A DNA stretch of 56,709 bases. It comes from Chara braunii. Lineage: Eukaryota > Streptophyta > Charophyceae > Charales > Characeae. Position 1 is the first letter of the stretch; every line of letters starts with the position of its first letter. The notes beneath the pieces are model-generated. The model was not told where the DNA came from and searched no databases. It worked only from the letters and a program-made list of their open reading frames with translations. Below are positions 29,334-38,759 of the stretch, piece after piece. Both the position numbers and the translations under genes were made by a program. Location of the stretch: assembly GCA_003427395.1 (NCBI GenBank), contig BFEA01000206.1, positions 1,942,332-1,999,040 of the forward strand, in the 5' to 3' direction.

Positions 29334-31150
29334 TTGCCTTCCGTTACGTTTTCGGCAGGAATTGGCTGGGAAGGATTGGTTATGGGCATTGGAGTTCCGA
29401 CCAATGCCGATAGTACTTCTTCCCGACTCGAGCCATGTGCTTCCTCTGGAAAACGGTCACGTGACTCAAACATTCAGCATCGACGAAAGAGAACACAGTT
29501 GTCCACCTCCACTGAGCATTCGTACATCTGTCGTGACATGCTCGAAGACCACAAAAACACTGGAAGCGGGGGCCAGTTCCTTAGTGTCGATTGTACATCC
29601 AGAGTCTCTTCAGCATGTTCTGAAATGACCGACGTTGGGATGTCGAGCTCCATACCCGAGGGGAATCTCGGTGACTGTAGTTATAGTGGGACGGAGTACT
29701 TGTATAGTGCGAACAGCTGCACTACTGCTGGTTCTTCCTTGGGAGTTGCCGATGGGGGTGATAGGGTTTCCTCGTCTACCCCTCCGCAGTGCCAGGAGAG
29801 TCAAGGACCGTCCACGGATGAAATCACTGAATACTGCTATTCACGAGACAGTCAGAGCTCGCGCTGTCTCTCCGAAGAGGACCGCCACATACGGTACATT
29901 TTGCCAGCGCCTATGCTCGATGAACAAGGACCCTATTCTATGGCAAACAGAGAACCGGCCAAAAACACACAGCATAGGCGAGCTATGGGCAAACTCAGGA
30001 TGCAATCACTTCAGGCAGTGCGAGGGATGCTCTGTTGTAGACGGATGTGTTGCGCTGAACTGACAGCCGAAGATGTCAGGCCGGTGCGGGAGGCATTCTA
30101 CTCAAAAAGTTTCGCGGAAAGGACAAAGTGGTGGTTGCAAACCATACATCACTTCACGGTTATGGAAGGTGGTGCTGAGCGGGTCAGGCCTTTAGCTTGC
30201 AAACGGAAGATGTGCGTGCAGGCATACTGTAACATTCTCGACATTTCTCTTAACACATTCAACGTCTACAAAAGGATGTACGACAACGGTGTTGTCGTTA
30301 GGGAGCATGGGCACTCGGGCTTGTCTAAACCAGCCGAAAAAGTCGTCACGATGCTTGCACTGTTGAAACGGTTCATCGACGACTACGCCGATAGTATGCC
30401 GAATGACATGGTCTCGAAAAACGGAGTTTGTCGTCCTCGCCGTAGGATTTCTGCGGCATTCACAAAACGAGCAATTTATGAATCATTGCGCTCTGATCTC
30501 TTAATGTGTCACTCGGAAGTTGTGTCAGAGTCGACTTTCTACGCTATGTGGAGTAAGCACTTCTGGCACGTGAGTCTAGCTATGTCCAACACATTCACGA
30601 AATGCGCAAAATGTATATTCTACAAGCAGTGCATTGCCAAGTCGAAGTACGAGAGGGACCGTAAGAAATCCAAAGATAGGATGCGGAAACATTAAGAACT
30701 GCAAGTCAACCACAGGCTAGACTATAGCCGCTGCAAAATGGATTCCATCTTGCGGCAGTCCGAGTGTCTGTGCATCATTATTGATGGCATGGATCAAAAG
30801 AAAACTATCATACCGCATATAGGACAGGCGAACTACTCGAAGGACTTGCACCACGAGAGGATGATTAAGACTGGTCTCACGACCGTTCTGGTCCATGGCC
30901 GGGATCCGTCTATATATGTTTACACATATTTTCCTTACTACACACACGGTCCCAGCAATACGGCGACGTGTTTAATGCGGACTCTTACGGAGATCCAATC
31001 CAGTGGGAAACCTCTACCGCCGTTTCTTCGTATTCAACCTGACAACTGCTTCAAAGAAAACAAGAATAGATTCATCTGCGCATTGGCAGCACTTCTTGTG
31101 AAGTTTGGGATTTTCAAGGAAATAGAAATTGGTTTTATGATCCAAAATTC
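29334..31150 (+). pseudogene. DUF7869-type putative transposase, N-terminal and core part
   Basis: A family of transposon proteins in algae, oomycetes and animals has an N-terminal Cys-rich region followed by an RNase H-like core starting with an IDGMDQ motif. Here the acidic/Ser-rich leader (29334-29990) is followed by a conserved part with C/H residues, VCVQAYCNILDISLNTF-like text, HGHSGL, and TFTKCAKCIFYKQC. The frame meets an in-frame TAA at 30693-30695 and continues in the same frame. The core shows CIIIDGMDQKK near 30770, VHGRDPSIYVYTYF, and RIQPDNCFKENKNRF near 31027-31070 (the second Asp region). It ends at about 31145 inside EIGFMIQ, exactly where the family's G-H-T-H-x-D-x-D motif should follow. 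That motif is found on the opposite strand in the next feature. The 5' limit is uncertain. Confidence 0.75.
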
Positions 31151-31740
31151 GGTGATAGGTGCCGAAGGCACCCCGTTGTCGATAATGTCCCCCGCGTGTT
31201 TGACGTGATCTTCCCAAAACCGAAAAGCCCTATCTATTCTAGTCACCTATTCGTCTCGGAAAGTCATCCAAGTTTCTCTTTTTTTTTCATAGACTTCCAA
31301 AAACCTCTTCACACCCTCCAAACCGTTCTTGTAATCGTCGAAGAACGCCGGTTGGACTGGCAGAGGATTGAAAGGTTGCTGCGGACCAGCGTAACCACTG
31401 TTGTCTGTTTGTTTGAACCAGTAAAAAGGACCATCCTCGGGCAACCACTTAGCGTTTGTGCAATACTCTTTATAGGACATGGCGGGATTATCACCTATCA
31501 TGTAGAATTTCAGCAAATGAGGCTTCGAAATCCCTGTCATGCGCTTTGAAACATGCGCGTAAATAAGACCTCTCCAGTTTGCTATCCTATCAAGAAAAAT
31601 ACGCCGCGGAGGAGTCTTATGAAACCGCTCTAGCAAAAGGAACAACTCATCCATTGTGTAGGCATCATTGTCCTTGAGTTTCTTGGAGAAAACACTAAAC
31701 GTGGCATCGACGTCTGTGTGCGTGTGCCATGTCGTTGAAG
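31145..31740 (-). pseudogene. Inverted middle third of the same transposase
   Basis: On the minus strand, starting near 31735, the sequence reads HTHTDVDATFSVFSKKL. It continues through DELFLLLERF, ANWRGLIYAHVSKRM, GISKPHLLKFYM and YKEYCTNAKWLPEDGPFYWF to FRFWEDHVKHAGDII and ends near ITEFW at about 31150. This is the segment that should follow the plus-strand core. One in-frame TAG (31247-31249) lies between TFRDE and VTRIDR. Both ends fit flanking coding sequence only if about 595 bp is turned over, so this is an internal inversion, not a second gene. Confidence 0.8.
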
Positions 31741-32255
31741 ACAGGAGTTCTTGCTCTGATTCGGATGCATCCGAATTACAAAGAGAACCTCTATTCGTGG
31801 GTCTTCAGAGGGACAAGCCTAAGGCCAGCTTTGATCCTTTCGAAGATGCGCATGTCGACAGTTTTGTCATTATGCAACCGTCGGACGAGGACATGCATCA
31901 AGGAGTGCCTTTTTGGGTTGGCCAGGTTCGCAGTGAAGTTGACAAGAACGAAGATTCGCCAACTTATAATCAATTCAAAGTGGAGTACTGGATTCCAATC
32001 GGAAAAGCGAGCACACTAAGATAATAGTATGCCGACGCCTGGGAAAAAAAATGGAAAAAAGCTCCAGGGCACGAAGAAGAGTATCAACATGTCACAACCG
32101 TTGCGTTTTCTTGGATGAGACAAACGAGGACGAATGTCTGCGAGTCCTCCAAAAAGTTTACCACCGGTCTTGTGACTCCTCTGAAAGCAAGAAAAAATGC
32201 AATTCCCGCCCTAGAAAACGGCGTTGGCATTTAAACACAAAGCGTTTCCGGAGAA
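31735..32255 (+). pseudogene. C-terminal part of the same transposase
   Basis: The plus-strand frame resumes as an acidic linker (SCSDSDASELQREP, which includes the palindrome at 31762). It runs on through LFVGLQRDKP, SFDPFEDAHVDSF and PFWVGQVRSEVDK to VEYWIP, the usual end region of this family. Tandem in-frame TAA TAG at 32022-32027 are followed in the same frame by YADAWEKKWKKAPGHEEEY and a basic tail to a TAA near 32233. The palindrome lies in frame and is translated as part of the linker. Confidence 0.7.
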
Positions 32256-32527
32256 GGGAGCGAGCAGGAGGCTACCTCATCGAGAGTGTGATGGTTGTCG
32301 TCTTTTCGTGAGGAGAACATATTGCCATGCTGGCCTGTGCACAACACGCTTGACTCCATGGAATACATCGACTAATGATTTGTGCTCTCTGGGTTACGGG
32401 CTTCAAATCAACAAGAGTTCTTCATCAATTTTCGACATTGGGCGTGGGGGTGTTTTGGTCGTCGTAGCATGACCTCAGGCTTTCGGTTCTGACCTTGATG
32501 TGACGCTTTTATTGTGACTTTTGTCTT

Positions 32528-32812
32528 TTGCAGTGTACAGACTTTCCTCTTCTGACGTACTTCGAAAACATGGATGAGATTTTGGGCTACATTGAAATAA
32601 AAGTACCTGAACGACTGACGATCATCATAAAGGGAGGAGCGTTTCTTTTTCAATATGAGAGAATCTTCAGGATCGTAGCGGGAGGACGGACAATGTTTGT
32701 CATCATGGTGAGGTTTACTGATCTCAACATTTTGGACATGCGAATATATGAGCGTCGGGCGGAAAATTGGATGCGAGGAAATTTTACAAGAGTATATGTA
32801 AAAGCTTCATAA
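32528..32812 (+). CDS. Small unrecognised ORF (94 codons)
   Basis: The ORF has mixed hydrophobic and charged composition (ENMDEILGYIEIKVPERL, TIIIKGGAFLFQYERIF, NILDMRIYERRAENWM). No family recognised. It sits directly upstream of the first copy of the duplicated C-terminal segment at 32.82 kb but in a frame that ends before it. Could be part of a split gene. Confidence 0.35.
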   Translation: MQCTDFPLLTYFENMDEILGYIEIKVPERLTIIIKGGAFLFQYERIFRIVAGGRTMFVIMVRFTDLNILDMRIYERRAENWMRGNFTRVYVKAS

Positions 32813-32819
32813 GTTCTTT

Positions 32820-32983
32820 TCGCTTTGAGACGTGTTGTGCTCGGAGCAAGGGGTGACATTCAGGGTTTCTCGTTTTCCATTACGGAGTTTGAAGGTCTGC
32901 CTCAACCTCCAATCCCGTCTTGCATGGTGGACGGTTCGACATGGAAACCGATAGTGCTCGCTCTGCGAAGAGGCTTCTTCTGA
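32820..32983 (+). pseudogene. Duplicated C-terminal coding segment, copy 1
   Basis: The frame reads LRRVVLGARGDIQGFSFS … QPPIPSCMVDGSTWKP … LRRGFF and ends at TGA. Copy 2 at 33355-33518 encodes nearly the same peptide, ending at a TGA in the same place. Many differences between copies fall at third codon positions, which suggests past selection on protein. No start codon or family recognised. Confidence 0.5.
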
Positions 32984-33305
32984 GGACTTCAACTTTTTAA
33001 GACGTTTGGTGACCAGTCTTACGTTTCTAGAATTTTGTGTCATTATGTCGGATTTGTGAACATTTTCGTAGTATAGTCATTTCTGATTACTTTTAATTTT
33101 CACCCGTTTGAGAGACGAGTCTCGACACTTCCCAAGTTTTGTGGTCGAATGTCAGATTAGTTGAAATTTGCACACTGTAAAGTATTAACGAAAGNCACGA
33201 GTGCCGACCCTGGCTCATGGTCGGTTGTGGTTCGGATGCATCCGACCCAGAGAATAAGGATACTGTTACGACAACCAAACACAAGAGCGTCAAGGGGGAA
33301 ACAGG

Positions 33306-33518
33306 ATGGTGGGGGATTTTACAGCACCTTATCTGCAAGCTGCAGATGTTCTTGTGTCCTTGAGACGTGTTGTTGTCATGGCTGGGGGAGACATTCAAGG
33401 TTTCTCCATTTCCATTACAGGTTTCGAAGGTCTGTCTCAACCTCCTATCTCGGCTTGCATTGTGCACGGTTCAAAATGGGAACCGCTAGTGAATGCTTTT
33501 CGAAGAGACTTCTTTTGA
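33306..33518 (+). CDS. Duplicated C-terminal coding segment, copy 2 (70 codons)
   Basis: The frame begins with an ATG (MVGDFTAPYLQAADVLVSL). It continues as LRRVVVMAGGDIQGFSIS, FEGLSQPPISACIVHGSKW and AFRRDFF to TGA. Similarity with copy 1 starts at LRRVV, and the downstream 150 bp is also shared. Offset between copies is about 535 bp. A palindrome (33233) and an N (33195) lie just upstream. Function unknown. Confidence 0.4.
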   Translation: MVGDFTAPYLQAADVLVSLRRVVVMAGGDIQGFSISITGFEGLSQPPISACIVHGSKWEPLVNAFRRDFF

Positions 33519-34049
33519 AGATTTCAAGTTCGGGACACTTTGGTGATGAGTCTTACGTTTTTAGAGTTCCGTCAGGATGTCGGATTTATGAATCTTTTCA
33601 TAGTGTATGCTTTTTTAGAGAGACATCTCGACATTTTCAAATTTTTGTGTTAGAATGTCCGACTAGTTGAAATTTTCACGAAAACTTTTTGGTTGATTGT
33701 GGACGGTCCGACATAGCCTTGCCAATTTTTTGGTTAATGGAAACTTTTGAGGTAACCGTTATGAATTCACAATATTGGGACCAGATAACTGTTATCAGTT
33801 TTTACGGCGTACTTCTCATTTGTCTCGACAATGGTTGTGTGCCTGCTTATGTAGGCTGGGTGTCCCGATCTGTTTTTAATTTTTCTTCGCTTTTCAATCT
33901 AGTTCTCATGAGTTGTCAATTGTTTTCAAAATCCAGTGAGATCTTTCAAAATAATCATAAGGTCCTTGGTCACTTCAACATCTGATAATCTGTACACAGT
34001 TTGATTCGGATGTATCCTACGCATTCGTTTGAGTCTTCTCCAATGCCCA

Positions 34050-34410
34050 ATCCTCAGATGATAACGTCTCTACATAATATGCTCCCCACCACTTCACTCC
34101 GTACGATGCCCGTTTGTTTTTAGAAATGTTTGGTAAAGTGATAATGTACATGCAACCGTCATCTAGTTGAAATTTAAGACTGATGGTTACTAGAGTTCTT
34201 AAGGGGTTCCCGAGGGTGCACTTTTGTTTGTTAACATACATGATTTGACCTCGGCAAGGACAGTGGCGGAGTGGTGGACAGCATTGGGTAGGGATGTTAC
34301 AAGTTCATGGTTGCGAGGTCTTACCCGGCAAGTGGCAAATGATAACATCTCTGCATAATGCTGCCCACCACTTCACTCCGTCCGATGCCCTTTTGTTTTA
34401 AGAAATGTCT
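34050..34410. repeat. Direct and inverted repeat cluster
   Basis: GATAACGTCTCTACATAAT…CCACCACTTCACTCCGT (about 34059-34105) recurs at about 34337-34382. Between them, CGGAGTGGTGGACAGCATT (34266-34284) is inverted relative to both. Non-coding. Degenerate palindromes follow at 34590 and 34660, the last of the family. Confidence 0.6.
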
Positions 34411-34949
34411 GCTAAGCTATAATTGTTCTTGGAATGATAACATATTGGTTAATTTTTCCTCGGAGGATGATCCGGGCTATGATCATAAGTTCATCCTTTT
34501 GATTGAGTGAACTTCAAGGATATTTAATGAATGACGCATAATTTATAACATAACGGATTTTCTCCATCCGAATATTGAAATATTTGATTCGGATATATCC
34601 CAGTTTTACTATAAAACTATCCAACTTGTGTATTATGGATTATATCGAAACATGTGACTCGGATGTATCCTACTCATCCTGCTTGTATTCAATTAAACTT
34701 CAAAAATGAGCTATTCTTTTCACTCCCATGCACCATTTAAAGCCTCAACGAAGACTTTTTTTGGGTCACTCATATACGTCCCTCACAAGGGGAAACCTTC
34801 GATATGCTACGTTCGTACTGACTGTCTGAATGTGTGCCAGTTTAGTTGAGGATTTATCCGTTGAACAGGGAGTCTGATCGTTGTGTATTAATGTATAATC
34901 AGCATCTTCTTTCGTCAGCCGTGTATACCTTTCGAGTTTCTCGACCGAC

Positions 34950-36950
34950 AAAAGTACTATTTAGAATAACATGTTGTACTCGTCTCAACTTTTGGAGGGA
35001 AGACAGGTGGCGTCACGTAGGTTGGATTTCTTCCTCACCTTTAGAAAATTGTGTCAAACACAATTGAAGTAGCAATCGTCCCACACCCCGCATATGACCA
35101 TAGTCCGATACTCATGCACTTCCTCTGGGTGAATGGTCGTAGATTAGAGGTAAAGACGTCTTCCGGTTAATTGAAGAAACAATTAGAGACCCGGGCGTTC
35201 AAGCTTGGGTCACTAATCACTTGCAAGGCTGACCCAAACACAGACAATTATTGCAAACAGAGGAACAGTGGTGGGACACGGGTACTTGTTTTGTGTTCGA
35301 CATGCTCAATGTTTTTTCAACAATTCGGGCGTTGTGCGCTAATCAAGAGGAGGCGGCGGCAAAAAAGGCAGTTGTAGAGGCAGAGCAAAGGGTGGAAAAT
35401 CTCCCCTCGGACTCTTGTGAAGAGAAATGATGGAAACAAGAGAGAGCAATCTGGATGAAGCAGTGGGATGAAATACAAGAGGAGAAGTCAGAAAGATGGG
35501 CAGAGATTTTGAGAGTGAAAGGTATAGCAACGGAGGACATGTTATCAAAGTCCATGTTCCAACGTTTATTGCCTTGATTCCATCACCAAGAGATGAAATC
35601 CTTAGTGCACCCTTTTGACGAGCATGCACATGTAACCCTGTCATCCACATATATGTGTAGTTATGCGCAACAATACTATTAGGACATACCAACTTCTCGA
35701 AGACGCCCAGATGAAATTGTGGGCTTAATGGTCTCCCAGCCATACTGCAAAGTTAAGGCTCCTGCTGACGACGTGTTTGCTATCTGCGAGAACTCTGAGA
35801 CTGCACTGAATGCACTCAAGCAACTTCTCGATGAATACTCACGCTTCTCCGAAGTGACCATTAACTCGAAGATGTTTGTGTATTTTCTACCTCAATCAAT
35901 GGCATTAAAAGTAGATTGGGGAATGAAAAGAATAGACCATGGTGAGGCGAAAAGATTCTTGGGGGTATTGGTAACCGTTGCAATGGACAACTGTTAGGGA
36001 TCTCAAGAAAAAATCCTGCAAATCAAAGTTGTAGCTAGGGTCACATCTTGGGGATTTGCGCCCCATCTCTCTTTATTCGGAAGGGCTATGGTAATAAATA
36101 TCTCCTTGTTCTCTCTCCTCTGGTATGTAGGAACGGTAAGGTTATTCAGAAACTCAGTGACGAACTTTATATGTAGACAAGCAACAAGATTCATTTGGAA
36201 GCCCAATGGGGATAAGAATGAGAAGTTCATATCCAAAGGGGCATGGGAGTTGATCTGTTGTGCAAGAGAAGAGGGAGGTCTAGAGGTAGCAGACCCTCAC
36301 AGTCGTAACTACGGCTTCTTACCCAAGTGGGTGACTAAAGCAGGTAACAACGATGGGTCGGATCATTGGGTAGTAATGGTAGAGTACATCTTAGCTTCAG
36401 AATAGATGTATCTGACCTCAAGCAGAGACTAAATACATCTAGGGGGTCCGGCGTTCTGAGAATGCCGGATCCCTAGGAGCTAAAAATTTGGACCGGATTT
36501 TGGCCCAAAAATTCAATTTCAATTTCATTCAAAAAATTTAATATGTCTGTTTTGACGAAATGGCTGTTGATAACCAGTGAGGACCTACACACACAACTGG
36601 GAAATCTCCACCACATTGAGGACAAGAGATTTCGTATTGTGCAAGCTATTCTGAAGCATTGGAAACTGTTATTGTGCCCAAAAGGAATCGACTCCCCTGA
36701 CACTTGGTACATTTCTTACGATGTTGTGGTCTGGAAACTCACAGGCCATGATGAAGGTGGCACAAGACAATGGCAAGCATGAAACTTGACCTCGGACTTC
36801 TTAGCATTGGTATTAAATGAAAATTTGTTGGCCCCTGGTCTAGGCTGCAGTTTACAGCAAGTCAGGGTCACCGAGGTATGGGAAAATGAGAAAAAGCACA
36901 TTGTGACTTTAAGCGGAAATAGTTTGCCCATCAGCAAGTAGGTGGAGTCC
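34950..36950 (+). pseudogene. LINE ORF2 relic A (endonuclease end, RT core, C-terminal region)
   Basis: Fragments of one plant-type LINE ORF2 lie in order. AYDHSPILMHF near 35089 matches the S-D-H end of the endonuclease. A helical linker from 35170 to 35600 (ANQEEAAAKKAVVEAEQRV, SERWAEILRVKGIATEDML) has in-frame stops. The RT catalytic region at 35719-35997 has PADDVFAICENSETAL (the x-A-D-D motif) and KRIDHGEAKRFLGVL. Then come the thumb/connection regions at 36020-36405 (VTSWGFAPHLSLFGRAM, FICRQATRFIWK) and a further C-terminal stretch from about 36500. Most of the RT fingers and palm upstream of ADD is missing, a deletion near 35640-35700. Non-functional. Confidence 0.8.
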
Positions 36951-36999
36951 CGCTCTGCTAAAATTTGTAGGGGGTAGGACTTTAGCACTCCCACTAGGG

Positions 37000-38340
37000 A
37001 CACAAAGCAAGATCCTCGCTATATGCTGGGTTTGGGTTGTGGGATGTTTGCCTGATACTCTGGGTTCTCCTTGTTCTTTGCGCGCTTGCATACTTGGGGA
37101 TGATTGTTCAATTGCACCTAACGCATGCGCGGAGTGGCGGGAACCTTGAAACTGGACATGTCACTTGCTGACGTGCAACGAGATCCAGATACGTGTTCCG
37201 AGTTATTTATTCATGAGCAGAGCCATTAAAGTGGCTTATTTTGCCTTGTCTCTAGGGAGTCATCATGAAGGGAGGGAGTAATGCGAAGGATTGCCTACCA
37301 AATGGAAGTATGTGTGAATGAGAGCGTCAACTCCAAAAAGAGTGGTGATTTCGGTGGTTCAATCAATTGAGGTGGGGCATTCAGGAATCCTCCACGTCAC
37401 AGATTGATGTGCAGAGAGTTCCTAACATACGTCAATTGTAGCGTCACGTGAATCATTCCTCGGTGTGGAAGTGGTTGTGGAGCCGTCCGCATGGCAGGAG
37501 TCAAGCGGAGGAATGTTGACCAAACAGAAGCATGGGCAAATGAGGAAGGTCGACTTCAGGAGACGAAGTGATTGTAGAGGATGATTTTAACGACGTTACT
37601 CATCTAGTCTCAGGAGTCTCAAGAGTCTTATTCCTACTTTCCAGAGAACATCACAATTATTCTCCGAGGTCTTGAGTGGTAATTTACAGTAGAGTCGAAA
37701 TCTACGTTAAATTAAAGAAATATCCTCAGATTCTTATTGGAACCGTCCAGTCTTTCAGGTCATCATGAAGTGAGATAGAGAGGAAGACGAGAGATATCAT
37801 TTTCCACCTCGTCTCGTCCCTTATGAACAAAATTTTTTCTCTCCTTCCTACCTTTCCCAGATCGAAGGTGCTTGGTTAGACTGCCTAAGAAGAAGGGAGT
37901 AGGACAAATAGGTCTGAGTTAGTCCAAACATAGTCGGTCATTACGAAGAGGATCAGTAATGTCATTGGGTCTGGGATAAATGTACGGGAAGGAAACTGAG
38001 GGTTGGAGAGTAAGTCAAGACGACAAGGTAACTATCACTACGTGATAAGCATTCCCAGACGCAGAAACAGTGGAATACAAGAAGAGATGTTACGCTTCAA
38101 GAGGCACGTTCCATCCACCTCAAGCTCCCCCTTTCCTTCTTTTTCCTCGTTTTTCCACAAATCTTTCCAGCCAGGACCTGCCGAATGTAAATAAATTAGG
38201 AAATACATTAAGGAAAATCTAATCCACAAACTCGAGCGTAACATTCTCCTCGGCATTGTGATGACTTACCTAATTTGAACTCCGATAGAACCTAATCATT
38301 GTCGAGAACCTTTTGATTTTTTTTATACCAGTATTTCTTG
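37000..38340. other. No recognised feature
   Basis: Short ORFs only, no repeats identified. It may be LINE 3' or flanking DNA. Confidence 0.35.
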
Positions 38341-38345
38341 TATTA

Positions 38346-38722
38346 GGGGACAGTCACTCATCCCTCTCGTCCCCCGCCTAGCCACTCATCTCCCACCTCT
38401 ATCTCACTCAACAATTATCTCACACGTGTCTGTCCTTTCACCTTACTACCCTTCTTTTTCTCTTCAGTGGAAAGCTCAATTGCGTCCTTTCATTTTTTAC
38501 TCTTTCATTCCACCCTGTGTTCCTGGTTCACCCGGGGACAGTCACTCAACCATCTCCTCCGCCTAGCCACTCCTCTCCCAACTCTAGCCCACTCAACAGT
38601 TATCTCAAACGTTTTTGTCCTTTCACCTTACTATCTTCTTTTTTCCCTTCAGAGGATAGCTCTATTGCGTCCTTTCATTTTACACTCTTCTATTTCATCC
38701 TGTGTTCCTGGTGCACCTCGCC
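38346..38722 (+). repeat. Tandem pair of 188-bp units upstream of a LINE ORF1
   Basis: GGGGACAGTCACTCA starts at 38346 and again at 38534. Both units continue with CCTCCGCC..CTAGCCACTC, TTATCTCA, CCTTTCACCTTACTA, ATTGCGTCCTTTCATTTT and CCTGTGTTCCTGG. They are pyrimidine-rich and directly precede LINE B coding remains. By analogy with 5' monomers of other LINEs they could be promoter units; that is inference. Confidence 0.75.
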
Positions 38723-38759
38723 CTCTTCCTCATTTCCTCCCCACTCACCCCCTCTCGTA

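Larger units (their letters stand above)
6291..34671. repeat. Dispersed 16-bp palindrome family TTCGGATNNATCCGAA
   Basis: Exact cores CGGATNNATCCG start at 6291, 7221, 7822, 8608, 10826, 10905, 11126, 11361, 16617, 16703, 16872, 16975, 17130, 17285, 17442, 17784, 18019, 21273, 24114, 24287, 24356, 24499, 24918, 24987, 25058, 26719, 27061, 27429, 28803, 31762 and 33233. The copy at 23791 has an N in place of one core base. One-mismatch copies start at 11228, 17738, 17892, 18089, 23965, 28869, 29020, 34007, 34590 and 34660. The two central bases vary freely (AC, AT, GC, GA, TC, TG, TA, TT, CA, CC). The arms are usually preceded by T or C and followed by A then A or G. I saw none in 1-6.2 kb or 35-56.7 kb. 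Copies occur in tandem repeats, in unique DNA and inside open reading frames. Confidence 0.95.

Noticed and set aside
31668-31740. Plus-strand start of the transposase C-terminal ORF (first part of the 31668-32024 frame)
   Set aside because: This part is the reverse of the HTHTDVD-encoding segment on the minus strand; only the portion after about 31735 is genuine plus-strand coding.
30693-32027. Reassigned genetic code with TAA/TAG read as glutamine
   Set aside because: Several in-frame TAR codons sit where Gln would fit, but the same frames use CAA/CAG dozens of times. The Harbinger TAGs fall at Trp positions, and TGA and frameshifts also occur. Decay by C-to-T change explains all of them.
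34255-34340. tRNA gene or tRNA-derived SINE head
   Set aside because: TGGCGGAGTGG matches an A box, but the supposed B box is poor, no cloverleaf forms, and the stretch is better explained as an inverted copy of the neighbouring repeat.
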